Shown: positions 8,108 through 19,200, counted from the first letter of the stretch. The stretch is DNA of 64,000 bases from RGIG6165 sp045538835 (GCA_045538835.1 JAZQEF010000002.1:135723-199722); one strand, 5' to 3'. Numbers and translations are program-made. The notes: generated by a model from the sequence alone, not told the origin.

Positions 8108-9310
8108 TTATTCGTTAATAGCTGTTACAACGCCTGAACCAACTGTTCTGCCGCCTTCACGGATAGCGAAACGGAGACCTGCTTCAATAGCAATGGGAGT
8201 GATAAGTTCAACATCCATAACAACGTTGTCACCGGGCATGCACATTTCTGTACCTGCGGGAAGATTTACAACACCTGTTACGTCTGTAGTTGTGAAATAG
8301 AACTGGGGACGATAGTTGTTGAAGAAGGGAGTATGACGGCCACCTTCTTCCTTAGTGAGTACGTAAACCTGACCAGCAAACTTCTTGTGAGGATTGATAC
8401 TGCCGGGTTTAGCAAGAACCTGACCACGTTCAATGTCTGTTCTCTGAACACCACGGAGAAGTGCACCGATGTTATCGCCTGCTTCAGCAAAGTCAAGAAG
8501 CTTTCTGAACATTTCGATACCTGTAACAGTTGTCTTCTTAGCTTCGTCCATAAGACCAACAATTTCAACTTCTTCACCAAGGTTAAGAACGCCACGTTCA
8601 ACACGGCCTGTAGCAACTGTACCACGACCTGTGATTGTGAATACGTCCTCGACAGGCATAAGGAAGGGCATATCTGCCTTACGGTCGGGAGTAGGAATAT
8701 AACTGTCTACTGCATCCATAAGTTCCTTAATGCAAGCATATTCGGGAGCAGAAGGATCACTTGAAGCGCTATCAAGCGCTACCTTACCTGAACCGCGGAT
8801 GATCGGAATTTCGTCACCGGGGAATTCGTAAGTAGAAAGTGTTTCACGGATTTCCATTTCAACGAGTTCGAGAAGTTCGTCATCGTCAACCTGGTCACAC
8901 TTGTTCATGAATACAACGATTGCGGGAACGCCAACCTGACGAGCAAGGAGAAGGTGCTCCTTAGTCTGAGCCATAGGACCGTCAGTAGCAGCGATAACAA
9001 GGATACCGCCGTCCATCTGAGCAGCACCTGTGATCATGTTCTTAACGTAGTCAGCATGTCCGGGGCAGTCAACGTGAGCGTAGTGACGTGCTTCTGTCTC
9101 GTACTCAACGTGTGCTGTATTGATTGTGATACCTCTTTCTCTCTCTTCAGGAGCCTTATCGATGTTTGCATAATCTTCAAACTGAGCCTTACCTGAAAGT
9201 GAAAGGAACTTTGTGATAGCGGCAGTAAGAGTTGTCTTACCATGGTCAACGTGACCGATTGTACCAATGTTTACATGGGGCTTGGTTCTCTCAAACTTAG
9301 CTTTTGCCAT
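8108..9310 (-). CDS. tuf: Translation elongation factor Tu
   Basis: A 400-aa GTPase that delivers aminoacyl-tRNA to the ribosome. The P-loop is GHVDHGKT, the G2/switch I region ends RGITINTAHVEY, G3 is DCPGH, and NKCD supplies G4; two beta-barrel domains follow. Full length. It is the last gene of the rpsL-rpsG-fusA-tuf cluster, 85 bases after fusA, behind AGGAGG. A promoter-like sequence in that gap may allow extra expression of tuf, which is often needed in large excess over the other genes. Confidence 0.98.
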   Translation of the reverse strand: MAKAKFERTKPHVNIGTIGHVDHGKTTLTAAITKFLSLSGKAQFEDYANIDKAPEERERGITINTAHVEYETEARHYAHVDCPGHADYVKNMITGAAQMDGGILVIAATDGPMAQTKEHLLLARQVGVPAIVVFMNKCDQVDDDELLELVEMEIRETLSTYEFPGDEIPIIRGSGKVALDSASSDPSAPEYACIKELMDAVDSYIPTPDRKADMPFLMPVEDVFTITGRGTVATGRVERGVLNLGEEVEIVGLMDEAKKTTVTGIEMFRKLLDFAEAGDNIGALLRGVQRTDIERGQVLAKPGSINPHKKFAGQVYVLTKEEGGRHTPFFNNYRPQFYFTTTDVTGVVNLPAGTEMCMPGDNVVMDVELITPIAIEAGLRFAIREGGRTVGSGVVTAINE

Positions 9311-9357
9311 TTTGCTTTCCTCCTAGCAATAAATAATTTTAATGATTTATTAGTTTT

Positions 9358-9386
9358 ATAATATAATAATTTGACAGAAATTACAA
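9358..9386 (-). promoter_or_regulatory. Possible internal promoter for tuf
   Basis: On the minus strand TTGTAA and TATTAT are separated by 17 bp in the fusA-tuf gap. The region is AT-rich, so chance similarity is possible. Confidence 0.45.
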
Positions 9387-9395
9387 GAGTAATTT

Positions 9396-11477
9396 TTAGT
9401 CTTTCTTTGCTCTGCTGCTGATAATCTCTTCTGCAACAGACTTCGGAACTTCTGCGAAACTGTCAGGTTCCATCGCATATACGCCGCGTCCCTGTGTCTG
9501 TGAACGGAGATCTGTAGCGTAACCGAACATTTCGGACAGCGGAACTTTAGCATCAACCTGCTTAGCGCCCGAACGGTCAACCTGACCGAGAATGAGACCG
9601 CGGCGTGAGCTGAAGTCACCCATTACTGAACCGAGGTATTCTTCGGGAACTGTTGTTGAAACCTTCATGATAGGCTCTATAAGAACAGGATCTGCCTTAG
9701 CCATTGCTTCCTTAAACGCCATTGAACCGGCGATCTTAAATGCCATTTCGGACGAGTCGACTTCATGGTAAGAACCGTCGATAAGTGTTACCTTTACGTC
9801 AACAACATTGTAGCCGGCAATAATACCTGACTGCATTGCGCCCTGGATACCTGCGTCAACTGCAGGGATATATTCCTTGGGAATAGCACCACCGACAATT
9901 TTATTGACAAATTCGTATCCTTTACCGCTTTCGTTAGGTTCAATTGTGATCTTACAGTGACCGAACTGACCTTTACCGCCTGACTGACGCTTGAATGTAG
10001 TGTCAGCAGTAGCTTCACGGCGAATCGTTTCTTTGTAAGCAACCTGAGGCTTACCGATGTTTGCTTCGACCTTGAATTCTCTGAGGAGACGGTCAACAAT
10101 GATCTCAAGGTGAAGTTCACCCATACCTGCGATGATTGTCTGACCTGTTTCTTCGTCTGTATAAGTTCTGAATGTCGGGTCTTCTTCAGCGAGCTTTGCA
10201 AGAGCAATGCCCATCTTTTCCTGACCTGCCTTTGTCTTAGGCTCGATAGCAACACGGATAAGGGGTTCGGGGAATTCCATAGACTCAAGAATGATGGGAT
10301 GATTCTCATCACAGAGCGTATCACCTGTTGTTGTGTTCTTAAGACCGACAGCAGCAGCGATATCACCCGAGTAAACGATGTCTATATCCTTACGCTCGTT
10401 TGCATGCATCTGCAGGATACGGCCGATTCTCTCGTCGTTGTCCTTAACAGAGTTGTAAACGCTTGAACCCTTTGCGAGTGTACCTGAGTACACACGGAAG
10501 AAGCAGAGTTTACCTACAAACGGGTCGGTCATGATCTTGAATGCAAGAGCTGAGAACGGCTCGTTATCTGATGAAGGTCTTTCTTCTTCTTCGTCTGTGT
10601 CCGGATTGACGCCCTTGATGTTGGGAACGTCTGTCGGTGCAGGCATATAGTCAACAACTGCATCCAGCATCTTCTGAACGCCCTTGTTCTTGTATGAAGT
10701 ACCGCATACAACGGGAACCATTTCGTTAGCAATGGTCATCTTACGGATACCCTTCTTGAGGTCTTCTATTGAAAGGTCGCCCTCTTCAAAGTACTTTTCC
10801 ATAAGTTCTTCCGAACCTTCTGCAACGTGCTCAACAAGTTCACTTCTGTACTGCTGAGCCTTTTCCTGCATATCGGCGGGAATTTCTTCTACTCTGATGT
10901 CCTTTCCAAGATCATCATAGTAAACGTAAGCTTTCATTTCGAGCAGGTCAATAATACCCTTGAAGGTATCTTCCTGACCGATGGGAAGCTGTATCGGAAC
11001 GGCATTACATTTAAGGCGCTCTCTCATCATGTCTACAACACGGTAGAAGTTTGCGCCCATAATGTCCATCTTATTGACATATGCCATTCTCGGAACACGA
11101 TATTTATCAGCCTGTCTCCAAACTGTTTCAGACTGAGGCTCAACACCGCCCTTAGCGCAGAGAACTGTTACAGAACCGTCGAGTACACGGAGTGAACGCT
11201 CAACTTCAACTGTAAAGTCAACGTGGCCGGGAGTGTCGATAATATTGATTCTATGGCCGTTCCAGTGACATGTTGTAGCAGCAGAAGTAATGGTAATACC
11301 TCTCTCCTGTTCCTGCTCCATCCAGTCCATCGTTGCCGAACCGTCATGAGTTTCACCTATTTTATGGTTAACACCTGAGTAAAACAGGATACGCTCGGTA
11401 GTCGTGGTCTTGCCGGCATCGATATGAGCCATAATTCCTATATTTCTGGTAAGTTCCAGAGGATATTCTCTGCCCAT
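9396..11477 (-). CDS. fusA: Translation elongation factor G
   Basis: A 693-aa GTPase that drives ribosomal translocation and, with RRF, recycling. Near the N terminus are the P-loop AHIDAGKTTTTERIL, switch I ERGITITSAATT, DTPGHVDF and NKMD. Domain IV has the expected FKRQSGGKGQFGH segment and the C-terminal domain ends with EIISSRAKKD. The length and intact motifs indicate a canonical EF-G rather than a TetM-like or EF-G2 paralogue. It sits between rpsG and tuf, 20 bases after rpsG. Confidence 0.98.
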   Translation of the reverse strand: MGREYPLELTRNIGIMAHIDAGKTTTTERILFYSGVNHKIGETHDGSATMDWMEQEQERGITITSAATTCHWNGHRINIIDTPGHVDFTVEVERSLRVLDGSVTVLCAKGGVEPQSETVWRQADKYRVPRMAYVNKMDIMGANFYRVVDMMRERLKCNAVPIQLPIGQEDTFKGIIDLLEMKAYVYYDDLGKDIRVEEIPADMQEKAQQYRSELVEHVAEGSEELMEKYFEEGDLSIEDLKKGIRKMTIANEMVPVVCGTSYKNKGVQKMLDAVVDYMPAPTDVPNIKGVNPDTDEEEERPSSDNEPFSALAFKIMTDPFVGKLCFFRVYSGTLAKGSSVYNSVKDNDERIGRILQMHANERKDIDIVYSGDIAAAVGLKNTTTGDTLCDENHPIILESMEFPEPLIRVAIEPKTKAGQEKMGIALAKLAEEDPTFRTYTDEETGQTIIAGMGELHLEIIVDRLLREFKVEANIGKPQVAYKETIRREATADTTFKRQSGGKGQFGHCKITIEPNESGKGYEFVNKIVGGAIPKEYIPAVDAGIQGAMQSGIIAGYNVVDVKVTLIDGSYHEVDSSEMAFKIAGSMAFKEAMAKADPVLIEPIMKVSTTVPEEYLGSVMGDFSSRRGLILGQVDRSGAKQVDAKVPLSEMFGYATDLRSQTQGRGVYAMEPDSFAEVPKSVAEEIISSRAKKD

Positions 11478-11497
11478 TCTTTTTCTCCTTTAGGAAA

Positions 11498-11968
11498 TTA
11501 ATATCTGTAATGAGCAAAAGCCTTGTTTGCCTCTGCCATCTTGTGTGTATCTTCCTTCTTCTTAACTGCACCGCCGGTGTTGTTAAGAGCGTCGAGGATT
11601 TCGTTTGCAAGTCTGTCCTTCATCGTTCTTTCGCTTCTCGCTCTTGAATAAGTTGTGAGCCAGCGCAGACCGAGAGTCTGTCTTCTTGCAGGGCGTACCT
11701 CCATAGGAACCTGGTAAGTTGCACCGCCTACTCTTCTTGCTTTAACTTCGAGAACGGGCATAATGTTTTCCATAGCCGTTTCGAATGCTTCCAGTGCATC
11801 CTTGCCTGACTTTTCTTTTACAACGTCAAATGCGTCGTAAACAATTTTCTGTGCAACACCCTTCTTACCATCAAGCATAATGTTGTTGATAAGTCTTGTA
11901 ACAAGCTTACTGCCGTACATAGGATCGGGTAACACATCTCTTACGGGAACTGAACCTCTTCTTGGCAC
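11498..11968 (-). CDS. rpsG: 30S ribosomal protein S7
   Basis: A 156-aa protein that nucleates assembly of the 30S head by binding the 3' domain of 16S rRNA and lines the E site. The start is GTG at 11966-11968, giving the usual N terminus PRRGSVPVRDVLPDP. A strong GGAGGG lies just upstream, and 156 residues is the normal length. Longer upstream starts would add residues with no family match. The intercistronic region to rpsL is 152 bases and contains small hairpins, a possible place for S7 autoregulation as known in E. coli. Confidence 0.96.
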   Translation of the reverse strand: MPRRGSVPVRDVLPDPMYGSKLVTRLINNIMLDGKKGVAQKIVYDAFDVVKEKSGKDALEAFETAMENIMPVLEVKARRVGGATYQVPMEVRPARRQTLGLRWLTTYSRARSERTMKDRLANEILDALNNTGGAVKKKEDTHKMAEANKAFAHYRY

Positions 11969-12120
11969 TGTTCTTCCCTCCTTCACATTATTATTGATAT
12001 CATAGGTACTCGAAAGCATACACGCTTCCGTATGTGCAAAGCCGAGATTCTACATATATATAGAATACGGCAAAGCACTTTGCTTTGCGTAGTTATTAAC
12101 GCAAAATTGTTATCAGCGGA

Positions 12121-12540
12121 TTACTTGCCTGCCTTGGGACGCTTAGCACCGTACTTAGAACGGCTCTGATTTCTCTTGTCAACGCCCTGTGTATCAAGTG
12201 TACCTCTGATGATGTGGTAACGAACACCGGGAAGGTCACGTACCCTGCCGCCACGAATAAGAACAACGCTGTGCTCCTGAAGATTGTGGCCTATACCGGG
12301 GATATACGCGGTAACTTCCGTACCGTTTGAAAGACGAACTCTTGCTATCTTACGAAGAGCTGAGTTAGGCTTCTTAGGTGTGGTCGTCTTAACAGCTGTG
12401 CATACGCCTCTCTTCTGAGGTGATGAAAGATTTGTGGGCTGCTTCTTAAGAGTGTTGAAACCCTTCTGAAGTGCAGGAGCCGTAGACTTCTTCACTGCTG
12501 TTTTTCTGCCGTTTTTAACGAGCTGATTAAATGTCATCAT
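12121..12540 (-). CDS. rpsL: 30S ribosomal protein S12
   Basis: A 139-aa decoding-centre protein. The conserved loops TTTPKKPNSALRKIA and RGGRVRDLPGVRYH carry wild-type lysines at the positions where streptomycin-resistance changes usually occur. Two adjacent ATG codons (12540 and 12537) could start the protein; the first lies about 12 bases from AGGAGG and is used here. The N terminus is slightly longer than in many bacteria. It is the first gene of the str operon and is preceded by its own strong promoter and a structured leader. Confidence 0.97.
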   Translation of the reverse strand: MMTFNQLVKNGRKTAVKKSTAPALQKGFNTLKKQPTNLSSPQKRGVCTAVKTTTPKKPNSALRKIARVRLSNGTEVTAYIPGIGHNLQEHSVVLIRGGRVRDLPGVRYHIIRGTLDTQGVDKRNQSRSKYGAKRPKAGK

Positions 12541-12561
12541 TTTCTTAGTTTTCCTCCTTTC

Positions 12562-12660
12562 CTAAATAGGTTTGTACCAAACAAGCATTATGCTGCTTAT
12601 TTTGTACAAATCTATTCAGACTACGGTGTAAATGCGGGACGCGCCCACATTCACACCGTA
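12562..12660 (-). promoter_or_regulatory. Structured 5' leader of the str operon (two large hairpins)
   Basis: Between promoter and rpsL the transcript can form two hairpins. The first (12622-12660) pairs TACGGTGT with ACACCGTA and continues inward through an imperfect stem. The second (12562-12620) pairs AATAG/CTATT and TTTGTAC/GTACAAA and ends only a few bases before AGGAGG. Neither is followed by a T run, so they are not simple terminators. A role in ribosomal-protein feedback or mRNA stability is inferred. Confidence 0.55.
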
Positions 12661-12662
12661 AT

Positions 12663-12691
12663 AGTATAACATTTAGTATGTCAAATGTCAA
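12663..12691 (-). promoter_or_regulatory. Sigma-A promoter of the str operon
   Basis: On the minus strand TTGACA and TATACT are separated by 17 bp. The -35 box overlaps the rpoC stop codon, so the str genes can be transcribed apart from rpoBC. Confidence 0.85.
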
Positions 12692-15600
12692 TCATTTGTT
12701 GCTTCTGCGAGAACAGATGCATAAATATCTTCTGCCTTTTTCTCAACAGATACATTGCGGTAACATTCCATACCCGTTCCTGCAGGGATAAGTTTACCGA
12801 TAATAACATTTTCCTTAAGACCTATAAGCGGATCAACTTTACCCTTGGTTGCTGCGTCTGTAAGAACTCTCGTCGTTTCCTGGAAGGATGCTGCCGAGAG
12901 GAATGAATCTGTTTCAAGCGATGCCTTGGTGATACCCTGAAGCACGATCTCACCCTCTGCAAATGCAAGATCCTTTTCACCTGCTGCGATACGCTTTTCG
13001 ATTTCGGCATTAGCCTCTTCGATAACATAACGGTCAACAAGTGTGTTGGGGAGAAGTTCTGTGCTTCCGTTTTCGATAACACGCATCTTTCTCATCATCT
13101 GGCGGACAATGACTTCAATATGACGGTCATTGATCTCAACGCCCTGCAGACGGTAAACGCGCTGAACTTCCTTGATGAAGTACTGTTCAACTGCGCTGTC
13201 TCCGAGCACTGCCTTGATGTCGTGCGGATTGGGTGAACCTTCTGTAAGACGCTCACCCTTTTCTATTGTGGCACCGTCGTGAACTCTTATACTTGAACCG
13301 TAAGGAATCGGCACATCGAGTTTTTCGACACCCTTGAGAAGATCTTCCTGCGAGGGAGTTATCACAACATGCTTGAGTTTCTTATCTTCCGTAATACTTA
13401 CCGTACCGCCGATCTCGGCAATAATAGCCATCTTCTTGGGCTTTCTTGCCTCGAAAAGTTCTTCGACACGGGGAAGACCCTGTGTAATATCGTCTGCCTG
13501 AGCAACACCGCCTGTGTGGAACGTTCTCATCGTAAGCTGTGTACCGGGTTCACCGATAGACTGTGCGGCAATGATACCGACAGATTCGCCGATACTTACA
13601 CGTTCACCGTTGGAGAGGTTGCTGCCGTAACACTTAGCACATACACCGTGTTTTGAATGACAAGTGAGAAGTGATCTTACATATGCACCTGTAACACCTG
13701 CATCAATTGCCTTCTGGGCAATATCCTTAGTGATAAGTGTATCTGTATCGATGATAACTTCGCCTGTCTCGGGATGTACAATCGGCTGAGCAAGATAACG
13801 TCCCACAAGTCTGTCAGCGAATTTCTCGATAATTTCATCGCCCTCACGGATTTCAGACACATATGTGCCCTCTATCGTTCCGCAGTCATTCTCACGGATG
13901 ATAACATCCTGCGATACGTCAACAAGTCTTCTCGTAAGGTAACCCGAGTCTGCAGTTCGAAGAGCCGTATCGGCAAGACCTTTACGCGCACCTCTTGACG
14001 AAATGAAGTACTCAAGGACTGAAAGACCTTCTCTGAAGTTGGATCTGATTGGAATTTCGATAGGCTGACCTGACGGTTTAGCCATAAGACCTCTCATACC
14101 GGCAAGCTGACGAATCTGGTTGTAACTACCGCGGGCGCCGGATTCAGCCATCATGCTGATGGGGTTGAATTCGTCAAACGACTTTTTAACTTCGTTTGTG
14201 ACATCTGTTGTAGCATCGTTCCAGACCTTGATAACTGCTGCAAAACGGTCTTTTTCAGTTGTAATACCTCTCTTGTAGAGAGTGTTTATCTTTGCTACCT
14301 GCTTGTCAGCCTCAGCAATGATATCCCACTTCGACTGCGGCACTACCATGTCTGCAAAACTCATGGTGAATGCGCCTCTTGTAGCATACTTGTAACCGAG
14401 GTCTTTGACATTGTCGAGCAGGACTGCTGTCGGCGCAGGACCGTGCTTGTGGATACATCTGTCTACGATTTGACCAAGTTGCTTTTTGCCGCACTTGAAG
14501 CCAATTTCGTCAATATACTTATTTTCGGGAACACTTCTGTCCACAAAACCGAGATCCTGCGGAATTACTTCATTAAATATAATACGGCCGACAGTTGTGT
14601 CGATTATACCGTTTTCGTCCTTTGCAACCCTTACCTTTATCTTCGCATGGAGTTCAACTTCATGGTTATCATAAGCAAGAAGCGCTTCCTCCTTGTTGGA
14701 GAATATCTTGCCTTCGCCCATTTCACCGTCTCTTGTATAAGTCAGGTAGTAAGCACCGAGGACCATATCCTGTGAAGGAACAGTTACGGGGCTGCCGTCC
14801 TGCGGTTTGAGCAGGTTGTTTGCCGAGAACATAAGATATCTTGCCTCTGCCTGTGCTTCTGCTGAAAGCGGTACATGGACAGCCATCTGGTCACCGTCGA
14901 AGTCGGCGTTGAAGGCTGTACATACAAGCGGATGAAGTTTAATTGCTCTGCCGTCAACAAGTACCGGCTCGAAAGCCTGGATACCGAGACGGTGAAGCGT
15001 AGGAGCACGGTTGAGCATTACGGGATGGTCTTTGATAACAAATTCCAGAGCATCCCAAACCTCGTTTGTCGCTCTTTCAACCATCTTCTTTGCGCCCTTG
15101 ATATTGTTTGCAATACCGTCTTCGCAAAGTTTCTTCATAATGAAGGGCTTGAAGAGTTCGACTGCCATCTCCTTGGGGAGACCGCACTGGTATATCTTAA
15201 GGTCAGGACCTACGACGATAACCGAACGGCCCGAATAGTCAACACGTTTACCGAGAAGGTTCTGACGGAAACGTCCCTGCTTACCTTTGAGCATATCAGA
15301 AAGTGACTTAAGAGGTCTGTTATTGGGACCTGTTACAGGTCTGCCTCTTCTGCCGTTGTCGATAAGAGCATCGACTGCTTCCTGAAGCATTCTCTTCTCG
15401 TTTCTTATAATGATGTCGGGAGCCATAAGTTCCTGAAGTCTCTTAAGACGGTTGTTTCTGTTGATAACTCGTCTGTAAAGATCGTTTAAGTCACTTGTGG
15501 CAAATCTGCCGCCGTCAAGTTGAACCATAGGACGTATCTCAGGCGGAATTACGGGAACGACATCAAGGATCATCCATTCAGGCTTGTTGCCCGAAAGTCT

Positions 15601-16245
15601 GAACGCTTCTACAACCTCAAGTCTCTTAAGAAGTTTAGCCTTCTTCTGACCTGTTGCCTCCTGCGCTTCTTCTTTGAGGGTTTCCGAAAGTTTATCAAGG
15701 TCAAGTTCTGCGAGCATAGTCTTTATTGCTTCTGCACCCATATCTGCCTTGAATTCGTCACCGTATTTTTCGCGGTTCTCCATATACTCTTTTTCAGTGA
15801 GTACTTCACCCTTTGACAGCGGTGTTGAACCTGCATCTGTTACGATGTATGCAGCGTAGTAAAGCACTTTTTCGAGCGCTCTGGGCGAAATATCAAGAAT
15901 GAGTCCCATTCTTGAGGGTATACCCTTAAAATACCAAATGTGCGATACGGGCGCCGCAAGTTCAATGTGTCCCATTCTCTCACGGCGAACCTTTGAGCGT
16001 GTTATTTCAACTCCGCACTTTTCGCATATCTTACCTTTATATCTGATTCTCTTGTACTTACCGCAGTGACATTCCCAGTCCTTTGTAGGTCCGAATATCT
16101 TTTCGCAGAAAAGACCTTCTTTTTCGGGTTTGAGTGTACGGTAATTGATAGTTTCGGGTTTTGTGACTTCACCGTGTGACCATTTTCTCATCTGTTCGGG
16201 AGAAGCCAGGCCGATTTTTATACTTTCAAATGCTATATTATCCAT
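12688..16245 (-). CDS. rpoC: RNA polymerase beta' subunit
   Basis: A 1185-aa catalytic subunit. The N-terminal zinc site is formed by Cys pairs in ECHCGKYK and ICEKCGVE, the bridge region is intact, and the magnesium-binding NADFDGDQ is at about residues 446-453. The second zinc site uses DCGT and CHSKHGVCAKC. The trigger-loop region QSIGEPGTQLTMRTFHTGG is complete. Length matches Clostridia, without the large insertions seen in some Gram-negative lineages. It starts 19 bases after rpoB. No L7Ae-like gene lies between rpoC and rpsL, unlike in many Bacilli. Confidence 0.98.
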   Translation of the reverse strand: MDNIAFESIKIGLASPEQMRKWSHGEVTKPETINYRTLKPEKEGLFCEKIFGPTKDWECHCGKYKRIRYKGKICEKCGVEITRSKVRRERMGHIELAAPVSHIWYFKGIPSRMGLILDISPRALEKVLYYAAYIVTDAGSTPLSKGEVLTEKEYMENREKYGDEFKADMGAEAIKTMLAELDLDKLSETLKEEAQEATGQKKAKLLKRLEVVEAFRLSGNKPEWMILDVVPVIPPEIRPMVQLDGGRFATSDLNDLYRRVINRNNRLKRLQELMAPDIIIRNEKRMLQEAVDALIDNGRRGRPVTGPNNRPLKSLSDMLKGKQGRFRQNLLGKRVDYSGRSVIVVGPDLKIYQCGLPKEMAVELFKPFIMKKLCEDGIANNIKGAKKMVERATNEVWDALEFVIKDHPVMLNRAPTLHRLGIQAFEPVLVDGRAIKLHPLVCTAFNADFDGDQMAVHVPLSAEAQAEARYLMFSANNLLKPQDGSPVTVPSQDMVLGAYYLTYTRDGEMGEGKIFSNKEEALLAYDNHEVELHAKIKVRVAKDENGIIDTTVGRIIFNEVIPQDLGFVDRSVPENKYIDEIGFKCGKKQLGQIVDRCIHKHGPAPTAVLLDNVKDLGYKYATRGAFTMSFADMVVPQSKWDIIAEADKQVAKINTLYKRGITTEKDRFAAVIKVWNDATTDVTNEVKKSFDEFNPISMMAESGARGSYNQIRQLAGMRGLMAKPSGQPIEIPIRSNFREGLSVLEYFISSRGARKGLADTALRTADSGYLTRRLVDVSQDVIIRENDCGTIEGTYVSEIREGDEIIEKFADRLVGRYLAQPIVHPETGEVIIDTDTLITKDIAQKAIDAGVTGAYVRSLLTCHSKHGVCAKCYGSNLSNGERVSIGESVGIIAAQSIGEPGTQLTMRTFHTGGVAQADDITQGLPRVEELFEARKPKKMAIIAEIGGTVSITEDKKLKHVVITPSQEDLLKGVEKLDVPIPYGSSIRVHDGATIEKGERLTEGSPNPHDIKAVLGDSAVEQYFIKEVQRVYRLQGVEINDRHIEVIVRQMMRKMRVIENGSTELLPNTLVDRYVIEEANAEIEKRIAAGEKDLAFAEGEIVLQGITKASLETDSFLSAASFQETTRVLTDAATKGKVDPLIGLKENVIIGKLIPAGTGMECYRNVSVEKKAEDIYASVLAEATND

Positions 16246-16264
16246 AACCTTTTTCCTCCTTTAA

Positions 16265-19200
16265 TTACATATCAAAATCGTCGTCGGTTTCATCACCGAA
16301 GTCATTTGTTTCTGCGATTTCGTCCTCATCATCTTCGATTCCCTCTTCGCCGAAACCTTCTGCAAGTTCGCTTTCTTCATACACATCTGCAGTAAGTTCT
16401 GCAACGTGTGTTCTGCCGAAGCCGATCTCTTCTTCATCAGGAAGTTCTTTTATCTCGATTTCTTCATTGTTCTTGTCAAGAACCTTGATATCAAGACCGA
16501 GTGACTGAAGTTCTTTAATAAGAACCTTAAATGATTCGGGGATACCGGGCTGCGGAACATTGAGTCCCTTTACGATGCTTTCATAGGTCTTTGAACGGCC
16601 TGTAACATCGTCGGACTTGACTGTAAGAATCTCCTGCAGAGTATATGCAGCGCCGTATGCTTCAAGTGCCCAAACTTCCATTTCACCGAAACGCTGACCG
16701 CCGAACTGTGCTTTACCGCCGAGGGGCTGCTGTGTAACAAGTGAGTAAGGACCGATAGAACGGGCATGAATTTTATCATCAACAAGGTGATGCAGTTTGA
16801 GGTAGTACATATAACCGACTGTAACAGGATTGTCGAACTTCTCACCTGTACGGCCGTCGTATACCACGCTCTTACCGTTTTTGCTCATACCTGCACGGTC
16901 GAGCATTGCCTCTATGTCGGAGTGACGTGCGCCGTCAAATACAGGAGTCATTATCTTGAATCCGAGTCTTGCGGCAGCCATACCGAGATGTACTTCAAGC
17001 ACCTGACCAATGTTCATTCGTGAAGGAACGCCGAGCGGGTTAAGTACGATGTCGAGAGGTGTACCGTCCTCAAGATAGGGCATATCTTCGGGCGGAAGTA
17101 TTCTTGATACGACACCCTTATTACCGTGACGGCCTGCCATCTTATCTCCGACAGAGATCTTTCTCTTCTGAGCGATGTAGCAGCGTACGACCATTTTGAC
17201 TCCGGGACTGAGTTCGTCGGAGTTCTTTCTTGTAAATACCTTGACGTCAACGATTATACCGTACTCACCATGAGGAACTTTAAGTGATGTATCTCTGTAA
17301 TCCTTAGCCTTGTCACCGAATATAGCACGGAGAAGTTTTTCTTCCGCAGTCTGCTCAGTTTCACCCTTAGGTGTGATCTTACCGACAAGGATATCGCCTG
17401 CATGAACTTCTGCGCCCACGCGGATAATACCTCTCTCATCAAGATCCTTGAGCATATCTTCACCGACACCGGGAATCTCTCTTGTGATTATTTCGTCGCC
17501 GAGTTTTGTTTCACGCGCTTCCGTTTCAAACTCTTCGATGTGTATGGAAGTGTACATATCTTCACGTACTATCTTTTCATTGAGAAGCACGGCGTCCTCG
17601 TAGTTGTAACCCTCCCAGTTCATAAAGCCGATGAGAGCGTTTCTGCCGAGTGCGATCTCACCGTTGTCCGTTGCGGGACCGTCAGCAATAACTGCACCGG
17701 CTTCAACGTGCTGACCGTTGTCAACGATGGGACGCTGATTTATACAAGTACCCTGGTTTGAACGCAGGAACTTGATAAGATTGTATTCATCTACAGTACC
17801 GTCATCATTGCGGATAACAATCTTGTCAGCCGCCGCTTTAACAACTGTACCTGCCTTTTTGCTGAGTACAACGACACCGCTGTCATATGCTGCGCGGTAT
17901 TCGATACCTGTTGCAACGATGGGTGAGTCGGGACGCAGCAGCGGAACTGCCTGACGCTGCATGTTTGAACCCATGAGGGCACGGTTCGCGTCATCGTTCT
18001 GGAGGAAGGGTATCATTGACGTTGCAACCGAAACTATCATTCTCGGTGACACGTCGACAAAGTCGACCTTGTGCTTTTCAACTTCAAGGAACTCATCTCT
18101 TGAACGGACAGTTATTCTGTCATTGATGAAACAGCCTTTTTCATCGACCGGTTCACTTGCCTGAGCGACAACATAGTTGTCCTCAATGTCTGCAGTCATA
18201 TATACGATCTCGTCTGTAACCGTTCCGCTTTCTTTATCGACCTTTCTGTAAGGCGCTTCAATGAAGCCGTAGTCATTGATACGTGCGAATGTTGCAAGAT
18301 ACGAGATAAGACCTATGTTAGGACCTTCAGGTGTTTCAATCGGACACATTCTGCCGTAGTGGGAATGGTGAACGTCACGGACTTCAAAACTTGCTCTGTC
18401 TCTTGAAAGACCGCCGGGACCGAGCGCCGAAAGTCTTCTCTTATGTGTGAGTTCAGCAAGAGGATTTGTCTGGTCCATGAACTGTGAAAGCGGTGAGGAA
18501 CCGAAAAATTCCTTGATAGCCGCAACAACGGGACGGATATTGATAAGTGCCTGAGGCGTAACAACATCGAGATCCTGTATCGTCATTCTCTCACGGATAA
18601 CTCTCTCCATTCTGGAAAGACCGATTCTGAACTGATTCTGAAGGAGTTCGCCTACCGAGCGTATTCTTCTGTTGCCGAGATGGTCGATATCGTCCTTTGT
18701 GCCTATACCCTTTGTCATGCAGAGGAGATAGTTTACTGAGGCGAATACGTCGTCAACAGTTATTGTGTTTGCAACGAGCTGTGCGCTGCGCTCACGGCAA
18801 GCGGCAATGATATCTTCATCGCTTTCGCATTTAGCAAGTATTTCAGAGAGAACTTTGAAGTTTACTTTCTCCTTGATGCCGAGAACTTCAGCGGCATCAA
18901 AGTTTACAAAGTTCTTTATGTCAACTGTTCCGTTTGAGAACACTTTCACTTTATGGCCGTCAACATCGAGATATACGATGTTTGCGCCGCAGTTTTCTAT
19001 TTCAAGAGCCTTGTCGGCTGTGATACGTTCACCGGCATCGGCAATGATTTCACCTGTAAGAGGAGCAACTACGGGCTCTGCAAGTTTCTTGAACTTGATT
19101 CTCTCGCCGAGAGCCATCTTTTTGTCATACTTGAAACGGCCGACTTTAGAAAGGTCGTATCTGTGAGGATCAAAGAACAGATTTCCGACCAAAGTCTGCG

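Noticed and set aside
12580..12660. rpoC terminator
   Set aside because: The hairpins here are not followed by T runs and lie downstream of a strong promoter, so they are read as leader structure.
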